From Sternotherus odoratus (Eukaryota > Chordata > Testudines > Kinosternidae): a stretch of DNA of 64,000 bases. Position 1 is the first letter of the stretch. Every line of letters begins with the position of its first letter. Made by a program: the position numbers and the translations under genes. The stretch spans positions 32,115,390 through 32,179,389 of the forward strand of contig JAVMKO010000003.1 in NCBI GenBank assembly GCA_032164245.1, in the 5' to 3' direction. This document shows positions 47,496 through 60,358 of this stretch, one piece after another. The notes under the pieces are model-generated. The model made no database searches. It was not told the origin of the DNA and saw nothing but the letters and a program-made list of their open reading frames with translations.

Positions 47496-48539
47496 GGCAG
47501 CACAAGATTTGGGGAGGCTTAGCCTCTTCTAGCTTGCAATAAGCACCACCCATAAAGTGCTGGATAAAACCCTTTTCATGTTAATTTAATAAAGCTACAG
47601 TGCATGATCTTTAAACCAAAATGACTGTGTACATGGTTCATCACACAATAGCACCAACAATGTACCATCAATTATATTTTTTCTGAACCTTAAATTGTGG
47701 TTCTATACATTAAGAAGTTTATTATCAGGAGCTGCTGCCTAAAAAAGAATCTTTAAACAAATGCTTAGAAATTCTCAATTAAAAGGGGACATGTTAGTAT
47801 TTTTCAATAAGAAGATTTGTATTTTTAATTTTTTTTCTCTTTTATTATTTTAATTTGGTATAGACTTGCCTCTGTGTCTTTTGATCTCTACCTACATTGT
47901 GCTTCAAAGCATCGTCTGTTGTGCAGTGACAAAACTTCATTATTCTTCAAGTGGACAACATAGGTCTTCTCAGGGAAATATTTTGTCTTATAATAGGAGT
48001 CATTGCACTCAACTGAAAAGAGTTATTATATAAACTGTAAAATATTCCCACAGGTTAGCAACTACATGTCTTCTGTTGTGTGACCTTTTCTTTCTTATAC
48101 TTTATTAGATTTTTTTATATATATTGTCTGTCATACCACAGAAAAAGGGCTTTATGACAGCTGGGAGATTTTGACCGTTATAAAAGCAGTATAATTATTT
48201 TTTTCCAATCCAGCCATTATTCTTCATTTTGAGGGTGGTGGAAGGTGACCTCTTAGATCAGAATTTTTAGCATATTATTATTCAAGCAGAGATGCAAACA
48301 ACAAACAAAAGGTCTAGACCAAAGCTCTGTTCATTTTCATCTTGTTCTGTATTGTAAATTACAGCAATTCAGTTTGTCAAAATCACATTACACATTCTTC
48401 TCGAAATGTTAACTCTGTATGGTGTTTGCAGGAGAGTTTTCAAAGTTATCATTTTAAGAGGAAAGAGAAATTTGGATTAATCACTATTCATTAAATTTAA
48501 TATTAGGTATTTATACTGAGATATTGTGCAAAAGGCCCA
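47496..48539. other. Unassigned AT-rich sequence
   Basis: No gene or repeat recognised. Confidence 0.5.
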
Positions 48540-48790
48540 TTCAGACAACTGGGGTCCCTATTGTGCTAGAAGCAATACACTCTTACAACAAAATTGGAGC
48601 CTGTTCCACAGATCCTATCTGCACATATGATGAAAAACAACAGGTGGATGCATATACAAACAAATCTGGAGAATACAAGGTAAGAATGAGACAAATACAA
48701 TTAGTATAATAAGCAACAGGCACAGTGTAGCAGCTGCCACATACAAAATATCTCCAGCCTACATTACATTTGTTTCTAAAATTTCCAAAA
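48540..48790. repeat. Old amniote interspersed repeat
   Basis: GGGGTCCCTATTGTGCTAGA, ATGAAAAACAACAGGTGGAT and GGAGAATACAAGGTAAGAAT resemble an abundant SINE-like repeat of turtles and birds whose usual text includes 'ctgtacaaacatag'. The GTAAGA looks like a splice donor but sits inside this repeat. Confidence 0.5.
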
Positions 48791-50336
48791 AAGTCAAAAG
48801 TTGGACTTGAAATTCAGTAGCTTCCAGAGAGGTTGTACACATATATAGAGTCTATTTCCCTGACAGGAAGTACTGTTTGCTGTTGGAGCCACGAGGTTGC
48901 TAGTCTGCCTGTTCCTTCTATAAACCAACATGTTTAACCTATTATTTCTAAAACAAATCTAGTCTCAACAATATAAGGAAAGATAAAACAGTTGTAATTG
49001 AAGCTTCCAGTAAAGTGGAACTTAATTTAGGGCTATTTTCTCTTGACTTGTGCCATCTGTCTTTAAATCAAGAAAAAATATCAAATTTATGGATGGTATG
49101 ATTTAAGCCCTTTTTAGACATAACTTCATCCAATAAAGCAAGAAAAATAATATTCATCATGGCAAAATATAATAGAAAATGATGACTTTCCAGTAGTGTT
49201 TTTAAAGAAAATTATATCCTTTCCTTTAGATTTTTTTAAACTGCAGAAATGACAATATACTCTATTAAATCAAATAGTTTTTTTAGAATTAGTTTGATAG
49301 AACCTTTTTATATTTCTGTAGAACCTAATTGGTTTAATTCATATTAAATTCAATAGCATGTTTTTATAATTAATGAGCTTTCCATTTTTCATGCAAGATC
49401 AATTTTTTATATTAATTGTCATAATTATAGGTACCACCTGTTTTTGCTCATTCATAATAACATTTGAGGTGAATTTTCTCTTTTTTTCCCCTTCTTCCTC
49501 TTGCTCAGCATCTGACTGAAATTTCCATTTGGAAGAGGCAGTAAATATTACAGTGCCCCTGATAAACCATTCTTATTGGAGGTCCAAATCTCCTAAATTC
49601 TGAGGCTTAGAGGAGTTCAGCATTTTCCATCCTTCTCCTTAAAACAACATTTCCTACAATATTTTAAGTGCCATTTTATTTGAGCTTTATTAACTTCAGT
49701 AACTACAGTACTAACTTAATCTATGTTCACCCTCAAGCCATATGTGGAGTCATAATTTTAAATATAATTTATGTTTAATCTCTTCTAGTGAACTCATTCA
49801 CTATTCACTCTCTTCTTTCAAAGACTCTTCTTTTCACCAACCTTGTCTTTCTAATATACTGGGATCACCATGGCTATAACAATCCTGCAAACTCAGAGAG
49901 GGGCAAAGGGACATGGCAAAGGGATTCAGGAGGCATGTTCCATATGTGCATATTGGGATCCCAACCTGTGGACCTTGTATTTAATTCTCCATAGCTCACT
50001 AAACTTGAGAATTCTGTGCTTTAACCCTCTGCTCCCTTCTGCAGAGATTGAAGGGAAGCCAATCTGTATCAAAATAATGTGGTTCAGGAGAACCCATGAG
50101 AGAAATATAGCTATGAGGGATGCTTCTTTCACCTCCCTTCATAGCTCTGTGATGAATGCAGGGGATGAACTCCTATTGGAGTGGGAGGTCTCAAGCCCAC
50201 CCATGTCTGAAGGTCCCTCCCCCCAGTCTAAGAGGCAAAGTGACTAAACCTTGGGCTCAAATGATTTTGGGGGACAACTGATAAGAAAACAGGGATAGGG
50301 TAAAGTCATAGGGCCATAAGCAAGGAACCAGAGGGC
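48791..50336. other. Mostly unassigned; repeat fragment near 49825-49890
   Basis: CACCAACCTTGTCTTTCTAA, then TACTGGGATCACCATGGCTA, matches the end of the repeat at 57014-57115 (GGACCAACACAGCTACAAG). The rest is AT-rich and featureless. Confidence 0.45.
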
Positions 50337-51530
50337 GACACCAAATGGAGAAACTGGACAGTGCTCACTGCTCCTCAAAGGTGTCTAAGGGGCCCAAAGT
50401 AACTCTGCCTGGATGATTGAACCAATAGGCCCCACAGTTGCAGAGCTCCTCCCAGTCCAGTATCCTCCTCCTGGTTTTATAGATGGCCACTTTGGCCAGT
50501 GCCAGGAGGAGGTTGACAATGAGGTCTCGAGATTTTGTGGGGCACAGACAAGGCTGGATGCCCCCTTCTTCTTTTTTCTTTGGTGGTGCTCTGGCCACTT
50601 TTTTTTTGCTTGGGGCAGCAAAACAGTTAGACCTGGCCCTGGGCACAGACAGGGTGTGTGTTCATAAGAAGGTGCAGGGGAAGGTGCTGCCAGAAGCTAA
50701 GGAGAAGGTTCTGGAGGAGCTGGCAAGGTGGCTGCAAACTGGCTCACTCCAGATTGACGTGCACCAGAGTACTGCAAAAAGCCCGGACACCTGATACTGC
50801 AAAAAGTCAGGTGTCAGGGAAGGGAGGGGCATGACCGTGCCAAGTACATGTCCATGCTCATGGTTCCAGGAAGGAGCCACCAGCTGATGTCCCTAGTGGG
50901 CCATGGGACCAAGGGGGAATATTCGCTGGCCCACCAGGGTTTCTTACCCTCCACAGGTAACAAACGGTTCTGACACTTGGTGTCAGGGTGGGGCATGAGA
51001 GTGAGGAAAGGAAAAGTATGGTGCACCAGTGTGTGCAGATGTTTCCTTGGCACAGTTCAGAAATGACAGAAGGGGAGAAAGGAAAGGACCTGATAGCAAG
51101 GCTCAAAGGATCTGGGGTGAGGGGGGAGCACCCTGCCACAGGTCCTATTTAAGGAAGGTCTGAAAGGCGGCATTAAGGCTGCCATCACCTCCCCTAGAGT
51201 ATGTGCCAAGGGGTGTAAGAGGTGGAGAGTCCTATGGTGTAGGATTGGGGCCTTGAGGTCTAATGGGAGAAGGCTGATGATGTATAAAGGTTTCCCCAGG
51301 AGAAGAAGGATCAACCTCTTCTGGGAGGAAATCCAGCAGCCACCCTACCCCCACAGCAGCAGCATGGCAAGAGGGGCCTGGCCTGGGGGGCTGCTAGAAA
51401 CTAGCAGGTGGACCATCACTCTAATGTTAATTATTTCCCCTTGAGAAAGCTGGCAGTGATGATTAGACAATCAGGCTGGTCAGCTGGATGGGATAAGGAG
51501 TCAATTAGCTCAATGTCGCAAGGCTGATAA
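50337..51530 (-). pseudogene. Tx1/L1-like LINE, ORF2 C-terminal relic
   Basis: Minus-strand frames line up with the C-terminal third of a Tx1-type L1 ORF2. From upstream: LKAPILHHRTLHLLHPLAHT (about 51200-51260), then RLLPVEGKKPWWASEYSPLV followed by RDISWWLLPGTMSMDMYLA (about 50850-50960). The C-terminal block at 50365-50550 has RDLIVNLLLALAKVAIYKTR followed by a WEELCNCGAYW stretch. The blocks fall in three frames, so several indels separate them. Such elements encode endonuclease and reverse transcriptase; neither catalytic core is present here. Assigned from resemblance to Tx1-like proteins in turtles and fish. Confidence 0.7.
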
Positions 51531-52171
51531 AGAGGAATGAAGCCCCACAGGGGGAGGGAGGGAGGAAAAGGCTGACTGAAGTAGACTAGGTGAACCCAGT
51601 TACATGGAGGCCTCAAGGGAAGGTGGCCTCTCTTCCCCTCAGGTCCAGAGGAGAGGCCTAAAAAGCACAGGGGTACTGTAAATTGACTGTTGAATGGAGA
51701 TTGTTGTGGAAATGGAGGAGAGAACTTAAAGTAAAAGAATACAGTGAACACTGGAATCCATGCCATTTCTGCAGGGATAAAGGCAGGCAAGAAGCCAGCC
51801 CCATTACAAGCTGCCAGTAGACTTTGAAATGGGTGTCATTTGAGAGTTGACTGATCGGTACAGGGACAGAATTAGGGATCGGTCATTTTGATTGCTCCAC
51901 TCAGAGAGTATCAAGCAAACTGCTTAAGAGCCTGTAAAGTAATGCTTTAGTCAAAGGGTGTGCTCCTGCCCCACTGGAGTCAATGGGAGCTTTGTTGGTG
52001 ACCTAAATGGAAGCAGAATCAGTCCACAGACTTATGCAGGTAACAATGATTCTAACAGTGCCACTTGCATTCAGCTTCTTGGAGCTAATGTGGCAACTCA
52101 AGATTCTTCAGGGGTCCCTTCTGCCAGCAGGGCAGGAAGGTACTGAAACGTAGTGCCATAGTACACATAAG
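51531..52171. other. Unassigned, purine-rich at 51540-51830
   Basis: GGGGGAGGGAGGGAGGAAAA at 51549-51570 and neighbouring purine-rich text could be an LTR piece. The opposite-strand 119-codon frame (51431-51790) is a shadow. Confidence 0.4.
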
Positions 52172-52174
52172 TAA

Positions 52175-52459
52175 GGGCTTGTCCTCACTAGGGGGGTAGA
52201 TCGGCTGTAGATACGCAATTTCAGCTACGTTAATAACGTAGCTGAAATCGACGTCTCTACAGCTGACTTACCTCCCGTCCTCATGGTGGCGGTGGTCAGT
52301 GGTGCGGTCCCCCGTTGACTCCAGCTTACGTCTCTTGAGGAGCTGGACTTCCGGAGTCGATGGGGGAGCTGCTGGCGATTGATTTATCGCGTCTTAACAA
52401 GACACGATAAATCGATCACCAGAAGATCGATCCTTCCTGCATGTAGTGAAGACAAGCCC
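52175..52459. mobile_element. Harbinger-like MITE, 285 bp
   Basis: Inverted ends GGGCTTGTCCTCACTA (left) and, in reverse, GGGCTTGTCTTCACTACA. TAA on the left (52172-52174) and TTA on the right (52460-52462). Same terminal type as the 802-bp element at 44139. The interior has a perfect 31-bp palindrome and a second inverted pair around TTATCG...CGATAA (52383-52412). Confidence 0.75.
52218..52248. repeat. Perfect 31-bp palindrome
   Basis: ATTTCAGCTACGTTA and its exact reverse complement are separated by one base. Confidence 0.97.
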
Positions 52460-52462
52460 TTA

Positions 52463-54377
52463 GTGTTCTTTCTGTCCTTCGCCTCTTCCTCTGCAGATCC
52501 AAGGGGCCCCAGTGTCAGTTTCCTGATCGTAATCTGTATGTTCACCCTGAAAGAGGGCATGGAATTTGTATCATTAGAGGGAGCAACTCCAACTTATGTG
52601 TCTCTCAGAGGGGAGCATATCTCTGTGAAGAGGTTGGACACATTAACACATAGCTGACAATTGATTGCTAATGCACGAGGCAGATGATTACAGACATTTA
52701 TTAGCTAATATCAGGTAAAACAGTTTGTCAGTAACAGATATGAATTAAAGAGACATATCACAGGAAACAGATACTGTGGCCAGTTTTCCACCCCAGCTGA
52801 GCAGTTCCTTAATCCTCAGTTACCTGGCCCTGATATAACCTAAAGTTGCAAAGAAGCAGCTCTAACTTATGCCAATACATAAGCAGGCTTTCTGGAGCTC
52901 TTATCCACTACCACCACCTCCCTCTCCTCGCACGGGGGTTAGGAGATGCTGCTTAGCACAGAAGGTAGAAAAGGCAACTCTAGCAGATTCCTGCCATCTG
53001 AGAATTACGTTGAATGGGGTGAATTCTTCATCAGCTTTCTCTGGCCACCTTAAGGCAATTTTAAAACAAATAAGTCCACAAATCCCTATAAATTAATAAC
53101 ACATGCCTCCATTTGTACATAAGCCCTTTATTGACTATGGCCTTGATTCAGCAAGGTACTTATGTATGTTGAAGTCAACAGAACTATTCATGTGCCTGCA
53201 GTTAATCACCTGACTGAAGCATAGCTTCAGATCACACCTTAATATATCAAAACCCCTAACTTGTCTTCTTTCTCTCTCCTTCATGCTATCAATCAAATTC
53301 GGTGAACATCATACTCTGCTTCTAATTCCATAAATAATGTATTTTGGAGAAATAGTAAAATGAGTTATGACTTCATATATATTTATAAAACTACAATTTT
53401 CTTGATAAGACTGCTAACTAATCAATAGATTTTAAGACCCTCATTACTATGATGGAACATCCTATGTCCAAGGTAAACTTGCATTTCCTGGAGGTATTTG
53501 AAAAAGCTCCACTTAAAGGTTAATATTTAGGATATAGGGTTACAGAATAAGTGGCAAATTGACTTGTTCTTCTAAAAAATGACTAAAGGGCTTGAAATAA
53601 TGAATAGATGTTTGGAAAAAGGAATCTGTTCCAAGCCAGATATAATGTTTTGTACTCCCTCAGTCATCAGTCCTGTAAAGGTATATAAAAAAGTGTGTAT
53701 ATAATTAAATGCTATTGACAAAAGATTGCATCATAAAGTGACCTTGGTTTTGTCAAGCAGTGAAACAATTAAATCATGCAAACAAGTTAAGAATGCTTTT
53801 TGGCAGAAGTAAAACAGTCTTAAATATTAAGGCCTTGATATTGGGGCACTGAGTAATGGGTAGCTATACTGTCACAGGAGCAGAGCAGAGAATAAGTTAA
53901 CGAGTTACACAGACTTCCAAATCTTCCCTTGCTCTGAAGGAGGAGTTGTACCTTATCTTTTTTGGGGAACACCCCTTTGAAAGACTTGAGTAGGAGAGGG
54001 AGCTCTATGGCTCCAAGCCACTTCTTGCCCACCCTCCACTTCTGTTTGCTCACAGTGGAGGTAGCAGTTGAGCAGCTCCTGCTCTAGTCTCTACTCTTTG
54101 AGTCACAGTCTGAGTAGAGATGTGCAGGAGAGTGGGTACTATGACAATGTAGCCCCAAAAGAGGCAGATGATTCCTTTCTGGAATCCTTAACTTATTTTG
54201 GATTCCCTTTATTGCCAGCACTATGCCAGGTTCTTCTTCTGTTTGCCTGGTAGGACACTCTGACCAGGGACCATTCTGGATTTTATAGGGAGCCAACTGC
54301 TGTTCCTCACTGTATATTCTGTCTAAATCCTTTATCCTTTTGATTTTACCAGACATAACAGACTCTTAGAAATCTTT
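52463..54377. other. Unassigned; MITE fragment at about 53140-53230
   Basis: GCCTTGATTCAGCAAGGTAC and TGTTGAAGTCAACAGAACTA match half of the foldback MITE at 43104. The rest is featureless. Confidence 0.45.
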
Positions 54378-54535
54378 CCCAGTATTTTAGAACAGATTTA
54401 TCTGCAGATAAACAGGCATGCAGGATTCTGGCAGGCAGGGAGGTCGACCCAAGAAAGTTGAATAGTTGGGATACATTTCCAAAGTGCTCAGTACCATAAC
54501 TAAACAAAACCCTTGAACCTTTTGAGATTTGCCCT
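54378..54535 (+). repeat. 158-bp repeat, copy 2 of 2
   Basis: Direct repeat of 47338-47495, about 95% identical. The flanks on both sides differ from those of copy 1, so the shared segment ends sharply. Confidence 0.9.
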
Positions 54536-55824
54536 GCACTGGCTGGGGAGAGAAATTAGTGAGAGGGGTTGTTCACCAAGTGATCTAGCTATTCTGAGAC
54601 CTTGTGTCTGTGTTATTTTTTTTATTATGTATCTGTAAATAAACAGCCTTAATTAGAAAAGCATACAGTCGAGTAGACTTACATCATCAAACCAATTTGA
54701 TTTTTCTGTCCTCAATCTGTCTGTGTCCTGAGGGTAGATAAATGTAATCAGGCATATTCATTCAACTGCCTCTTGATTCCCAGCTCCTGCTGCTGTACCC
54801 AATTCTCTTGTCTTCTCCACCGTTGTTCTCCAGGTATTACCTCTGCACCAGACAATGCAACTTTTATCTGAAAAGGGAAAACATGTCTGTATTTCAGGAA
54901 ATGAAAATTAATTTTGTGGAATTAAAGATATTGTTATTAAACCAATGTGATATTTCATATACATACTGTATGCAGCTCCATCCCTCTCCCAACCAATTGG
55001 CATGACATTTCTTATTGCCCTGATATTACCATAGATAGGTATTTCAGGTTTCACTGAATGTGCATAGCAAAGATTGGTAGTTTCACACTGTTTTTGGGAA
55101 GGAAGCAACAAAATTCTTAAGCAGGAAATGGATAATTGGTATCTATTATACAAAAGAACTGCACACAGCATGCCAAGGATCTCCGATGCCATGTATTTTA
55201 AAATACTTTCATAAAATTATATGAAAGCTAAAATATGACTATTATGGATTTATAAACCAGTTATTTCAGTTTGATATTGCTTATGGATCATCAAAGTACA
55301 GTGACCTTTAAATGTAACAAAGAAAAGCTAGACAACCTTAAGCTAATAGTCTGTATTTATAAAGACTCAATTTATTTTCATTAGTGTAGTACTTCTGGAT
55401 TAATTACTGCTACCTCCTAAGAGACAAATCTTATGACTGATTTTCTTTCTCTTTTTGGAATTTATCTCCTACATGAAATTACTTTAAAAACTGCGGAGCC
55501 TATGACACTAATATTGATGCCTTATCCTAACATTAATGTGAAGTTTGTTTGTTGTTGTTGTAACTCCTACGGTGTCCTTTGCAAGGGCTTGATTCTGGAT
55601 ACCCAGCTGGAAGAGCGTCACTTTCCTTACCATATTCTATTCAAAAGCATGTTAAAGTCTGCTCCCAACATAACTGGCAAAATGGATATAGCGTAGTTAC
55701 ATCTCTGTTGATTTTCTTTGCTGCAATGTGCCCTGTTTGCAATCTCACAACAGTGGATGCTATTTTCTGAAAAGCTTTGATTTTGATCAGAGGATATTTT
55801 AACTTTCAACCATTGAGTTTCCCA
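54536..55824. other. Unassigned sequence
   Basis: No gene or repeat recognised. The overlapping frames near 55433-55827 on both strands have no domain. Confidence 0.5.
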
Positions 55825-56230
55825 CATGGCAGGTGAGTCCCTTAACCACCAGGTAACATCTGCACTTCCTCTTTTTGACCCAATGACTAACCATTATCAT
55901 TCATAGTGACAATTCGTAGTCAACCATTGGTGCAGGGAAACCGTGTCTTCCCTCTCCCATCTGAACACTCTAACCACCAGGCTATAATTTTAATTGCACT
56001 CACCTGCACACTCTTGGGCTCAATGACTACTCAAGTATTTTAATACAAAGTCGAACTTCAACAGGAGAGCTTAAGAGCCCTCCCTAGAATAGTTTTTCAC
56101 CTGGAATATAGGACACTCACATAGATGAGAAGAGACTTGGGTTCAAATCCTTGCTCTAAAGTAGGGATTCAGATCTGCAGCTCCCATATCTCAGGTGAGT
56201 GCACAACCAACAGCCAAAGATTATAAAGGG
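55825..56230. repeat. tRNA-like palindromic repeat
   Basis: AGACTTGGGTTCAAATCCTT (about 56128-56147) is a B-box-like tRNA motif. GTGAGTCCCTTAACCACCAG (55832) and CTCTAACCACCAGGCTAT (55968) are reverse-complement A-box-like heads. This alternation of tRNA-like halves in opposite directions is typical of a SINE-like repeat of reptiles and birds. Confidence 0.6.
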
Positions 56231-56233
56231 AAT

Positions 56234-56262
56234 GTGTGTGTGTGTGTGTGTGGGGGGGGGGA
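56234..56262. repeat. (TG)n followed by a G run
   Basis: Nine to ten TG units run straight into a ~10-G homopolymer. Confidence 0.95.
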
Positions 56263-56545
56263 GATTCTTCCTCTACCGTCTCTGTTTTGTGAATCTAGTC
56301 CTGTAAAAATGCTCAGGAACAAAACACTTCAGGTTGAACAAAATGTGATTCATGCACATGTGGCACATGCTCGCCAGACATACATTCAGTCAGTTGGAGG
56401 CAGCTGTTTTAGGCTACCTCTAACACAAAGATCAAGCAGCCTAATTCATGGTTACAGAGTGTATGGAAAAAACAGACAGCTGATTTTTCAAAAAAGACCA
56501 GTTTGGGTAAGTTTTGTTAGTCATAGGTTAGATCTATGTTTTCAG

Positions 56546-56870
56546 AAGCAACAAAGAGGCTGGTGGTACCTTAAAGACTAACAAAAGTATTGAATCATAA
56601 GTTTTTGTGGGCTAATACCCACTTCGTCGAATGCATGCAGTGGAAGTATGCAGAGGCAGGTATAAATGAGTAAGCAAGAACCAGGTTAGAGGTAACAAGG
56701 TTCATTCAATCAGGCTGAACTACCTTGTTATCTCTTATCAGGAAGGATGAGGTCCTCCTCTAGCAGCTGAGCTAGACTCTTTGTCACTGTGCAGATCCAG
56801 ACTAACACGACTTCTGCAGTTCCAGATCCAGATCTAGACTAACACGGCTACCTCTCTGATTCTATGCTTT
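56546..56870. mobile_element. Abundant turtle interspersed repeat (family uncertain)
   Basis: Left part: GCTGGTGGTACCTTAAAGAC, then GGGCTAATACCCACTTCGTC. Right part: CAGACTAACACGACTTCTGC and AGACTAACACGGCTACCTCT. The left part is homologous to each arm of the inverted pair at 63823-63997. I cannot tell whether the family is a SINE, a MITE or a Penelope-like remnant. Confidence 0.6.
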
Positions 56871-57013
56871 CAGTATCTGATGTGATTGTATTCTGGGATA
56901 TCTCCACTGAAGCTGGAAGTGGCAGAGAACTTGAGAGAAGGGAAATGTACTTTAAACATGAAGTTAATTTTTTATTTCTCTACTAAGGATCCTCTCACAC
57001 CACCATGCTTGTG

Positions 57014-57115
57014 TCTCTCACCAACAGCAGTTGGTCCAATAAAAGATATTACCTAGCTCACCTTGCTTCTCTCCTATTCTGGGACCAACACAGCTACAAG
57101 AACACTGAGTACCAC
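57014..57115. repeat. Interspersed repeat fragment
   Basis: TTGGTCCAATAAAAGATATT, then GGGACCAACACAGCTACAAG: a widespread vertebrate repeat core, also seen near 49825-49890. Confidence 0.6.
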
Positions 57116-58222
57116 CACACAGGCATTCAGATAACAGACCTGTGGGTTCTGGATAGGATAGATAAGAAACAGCCAACTTCATGGGCCTCTCATAGATAAC
57201 ATAGGGTTAATTTATTTCATTTCAGTTTTGTGACTCATTTTTAAGGTATATTTAAAATGAAAAGTGACCTTCATCCCCTGTGAAGTGCTGTTGAGCTGGA
57301 GCAGCCTGAAGAGAGGAACCATTCCTAGCTGCTACTTTTGCCTTTGCAGTACAGCATTTTCTTATTATTTACTGCTCAAAGTGTGTACAGTGCAACAAAA
57401 AACATAGAAAAGTGCACGATGTGACAGTACATTCTTGAGATGGTGAAGACTTCTGGTATAGTCGTCACTGAAAGTTGTAATGGAAAAGGTGTTTTTAAGG
57501 ACGATTTTATAGGAGGCGAATGATATAGTATAATACAGGAACTGAGCTATTGCTAGTCATCAGTACTTAGCAGCCAACGAGCTCCTTTAAACTTTTACTT
57601 TCATACTTAAATGAATAAATTCATGAGCATTTGAAATGTTGAAGGGTTTGGTATTAGGATAAGCAAATGAGTATCATCTAAAAGGTTGAATTCAAATTTG
57701 AACCAAATATTTTTGATGTAAAAAAAGTGATGACTTTCTCTAAGAAATACTTGTCAATTTCACACTTCATCCAATATATTATATTGATAGCCCAAACTAG
57801 CACTAAAAAAGCGTTTTTCACTGTATTTCTGAATTGACTGGAAGCAGAAAGTACCTGAAATCTCACAAATGGACTTATTATTATGAACTTTCCAGGCCAA
57901 CTTTACAGAACCTAGAAGTTCAGAAGAGTTTGGATAAAGTTTAGTTAAACTTCAAGGTACTTATATGAACAAGACTGAATCTACAAACTACCAGAGAATG
58001 GAAAAATCTGTTATTTGCACAGTTCTACCTCTTAGTTCCAAGAACGTCTACTGGTTTTGTTTATCTGGGAAATTAACTTGTCAAAGTTAAGTGTGTCCTC
58101 AGCTCACTTCTATGACCATTTACAAAAATCACAGTGAACGGCTGCAATGTCTTCTTAATGAATGAAGGATGATGCAGTTCTCATCTACAAAATGGGGATA
58201 TCAGTATTTCTCTACATTATAA
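57116..58222. other. Unassigned sequence
   Basis: No gene or repeat recognised. Confidence 0.5.
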
Positions 58223-58473
58223 GGTATGTCCACAAAGCAACTAGAAGGTGTAATTTCTGTCTGGGGTAGACATACATTCATTAGTTCTGCTTGAGCTAGC
58301 ACACTAAAAATAGCAAAGTGATGCAACTGTTTGGGCTAGCTGCCTGAGGATGTTACCAGTGGATAGGGCGGGATTGTAATTGGGTGTCTAGTGCAAACCA
58401 CCACACATGCCTCTTCAACCACACTGCTGTTTTTTAGCATGCCACACTTCCCAGCTGCTGTGTAGACATAATA
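58223..58473. mobile_element. MITE with GGTATGTCCACA ends
   Basis: Left end AAGGTATGTCCACAAAG and right end, reversed, TATGTCTACACAGCAGC form eroded terminal inverted repeats of the Harbinger-like type. Non-coding interior. Confidence 0.55.
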
Positions 58474-59324
58474 GACATGTTGTCAAATTAATGACTATCA
58501 GGAGCTCTGATACTGTGGTAAGAGAAGCCATATAAGGATCTTATGTAGATAGGCAGTCATGTATAAATATCTGCATGGAAGTCCAATATGGAAGACAACA
58601 ATGATCTACTCATCCTAACTCCCAAATCTGCATGGAGAAAGGAAGGGCAAAGCATATACATACTTAGTGAGAATTATGCAGACATTCATTAACAATTGTC
58701 GTATTGTAGTTCCAACTAGTTTACCACATTCTTGTATCACATTAAATGAATAAGTCAATCAGCAACTTCTGCTGCCAGTCATAATTCAGGTATTGGATTT
58801 TGTCTCAGCATATGAGTACCAGCTTGCTATATACATCACCCTCATGATAATTTACAGAATCACTCTCAGGAGTATTTTATGGCCAAAGATTAGTCCAATC
58901 AGACTTTGGTTTAATGATAAAGTAGCATACAAACCATAATTTTAAAAATGGCATCTTGTATTATTAGAAAAGTACTAACCTAACATAACCCATTTTCATC
59001 ACAGCTAGCAAAGCTCAAAACCAGAGCTGGATTATACTGAAAACAATTTCCCACTAATATTCATTCATTTTTTAAAAAAAACTAATTTACTTTGACTATG
59101 TTAATGTCCCCGTTGTGTTCGGTTTCTATAACTATTCTAGCAAGTGAGTTTAGTCGCATGAATGCACATCAGGATCGCACATATTTCAAATAAAAAACGG
59201 CATTAAAATGAAATTAAGGTAGAGACTATTATAATTTTTAAGGACAAAAAGCATTACAGGAATGTTGTCACTACCTGAAACCAAACACTATTAACTCAGA
59301 ATATTCAAAGAAAGGTTACACTGA
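58474..59324. other. Unassigned sequence
   Basis: No gene or repeat recognised. Confidence 0.5.
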
Positions 59325-59612
59325 GGGCTTGTCTACATGGCAAGTTAGTGCCTGGCAAGGCAGTGTGTGAATCTACAGTATACTAGCCTGCAGCACAGTA
59401 ATGTCTTCTGGACAGTGGTGTAGCACACTAAAAGTTCAGTAGTAGTGTGCTTTGACCAGCTGCTGAAATGTGAGTATGTCAAAGTGCACTATGAATTTTC
59501 TAGTGTGTTGTTGCAGTGTTCATATGGAGCATTACTGTGCAGCAAACTAGTGCACAGTAGATTTACACCCTGGTTAACCTCACAGTACCATTCTCTGTAG
59601 CAAGGCCTTAAA
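59325..59612. mobile_element. MITE with GGGCTTGTCTACA ends
   Basis: The left end GAGGGCTTGTCTACATGG is clear. The right end (TGTAGCAAGGCCTTA) is a decayed inverse of it. The interior, rich in AGTGTGCT and TAGTGCA words, matches a MITE type frequent in turtles. Confidence 0.6.
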
Positions 59613-60068
59613 GGAAATCCCAATAGGTTTAAGATATGGATATGTACACTTACGGCAACCACACTACCTTATCTCTACCTGGCAGTGACACCATAAAATA
59701 AGGCTCCATTTTGATTATGATATTTTAATTTTTGTGGCCCCAATTAGATTAAATTAATATTTAAAGACACTTTGATTTTTATTCTCATATTTTCCCCATG
59801 ATGAAGTCATAGATGAAAGTGACACATGAGTCAACCTACCAATGGGACCTCTTGATACATGAGTCTAGTTTTCCTGATACCCTTAATTTAGAACATCTAA
59901 TAGAACTGTTACATTAATCAGCTGCAGAAAGAGGGTGGTGATTGGATGAGGTTCTTCCGATGTTACAGTGACATTCTTTAGAGTTATTGGATCTGTTGAT
60001 TTTGTATTGTCTGTACCGTACATAACCTTAACAACTAGATACAACAACAGTTAATAAGTAGAACCATC
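59613..60068. other. Unassigned sequence
   Basis: No gene or repeat recognised. Confidence 0.5.
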
Positions 60069-60358
60069 CAACAGTCTGGGGAGCTGGATGGCCGAGGTGC
60101 CTGGTAACCTGGGAGCATGGTAGCCCAGGGAGTTGGGGAGCTAGGAGATGGATGGTCCAGCTGCTTCCCTGCCTTCCAGGATGGCAGCCCTGGGAACCGA
60201 TCGTCTGGTTATTTGGACAACCAGGAACTTTGGTATGTGGCTCCCCAGGTAGGAGGGAATCAGAAATGGGAGGCTATAGAGTGACCATTTGGATTTTGTG
60301 GAATCAGCATTTTCTGATTGGAAACTATTCAGTTGGGAAATTATTGACCAGCTCTTTT
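60069..60358. mobile_element. MITE relic related to the 32843 element
   Basis: The right end ATTATTGACCAGCTCTTTT matches the CCAGCTCTAA terminus at 33247-33258. The interior GGGAGCTGGATGG and GTTGGGGAGCTAGGAG repeats are GC-richer. Left end not clear. Confidence 0.45.

Noticed and set aside
48600..48685. Possible exon ending in AAG/GTAAGA
   Set aside because: The text matches an abundant interspersed repeat, including the donor-like bases.
56128..56147. tRNA gene candidate (B box)
   Set aside because: Only half-tRNA motifs in alternating orientation; a SINE-like repeat.
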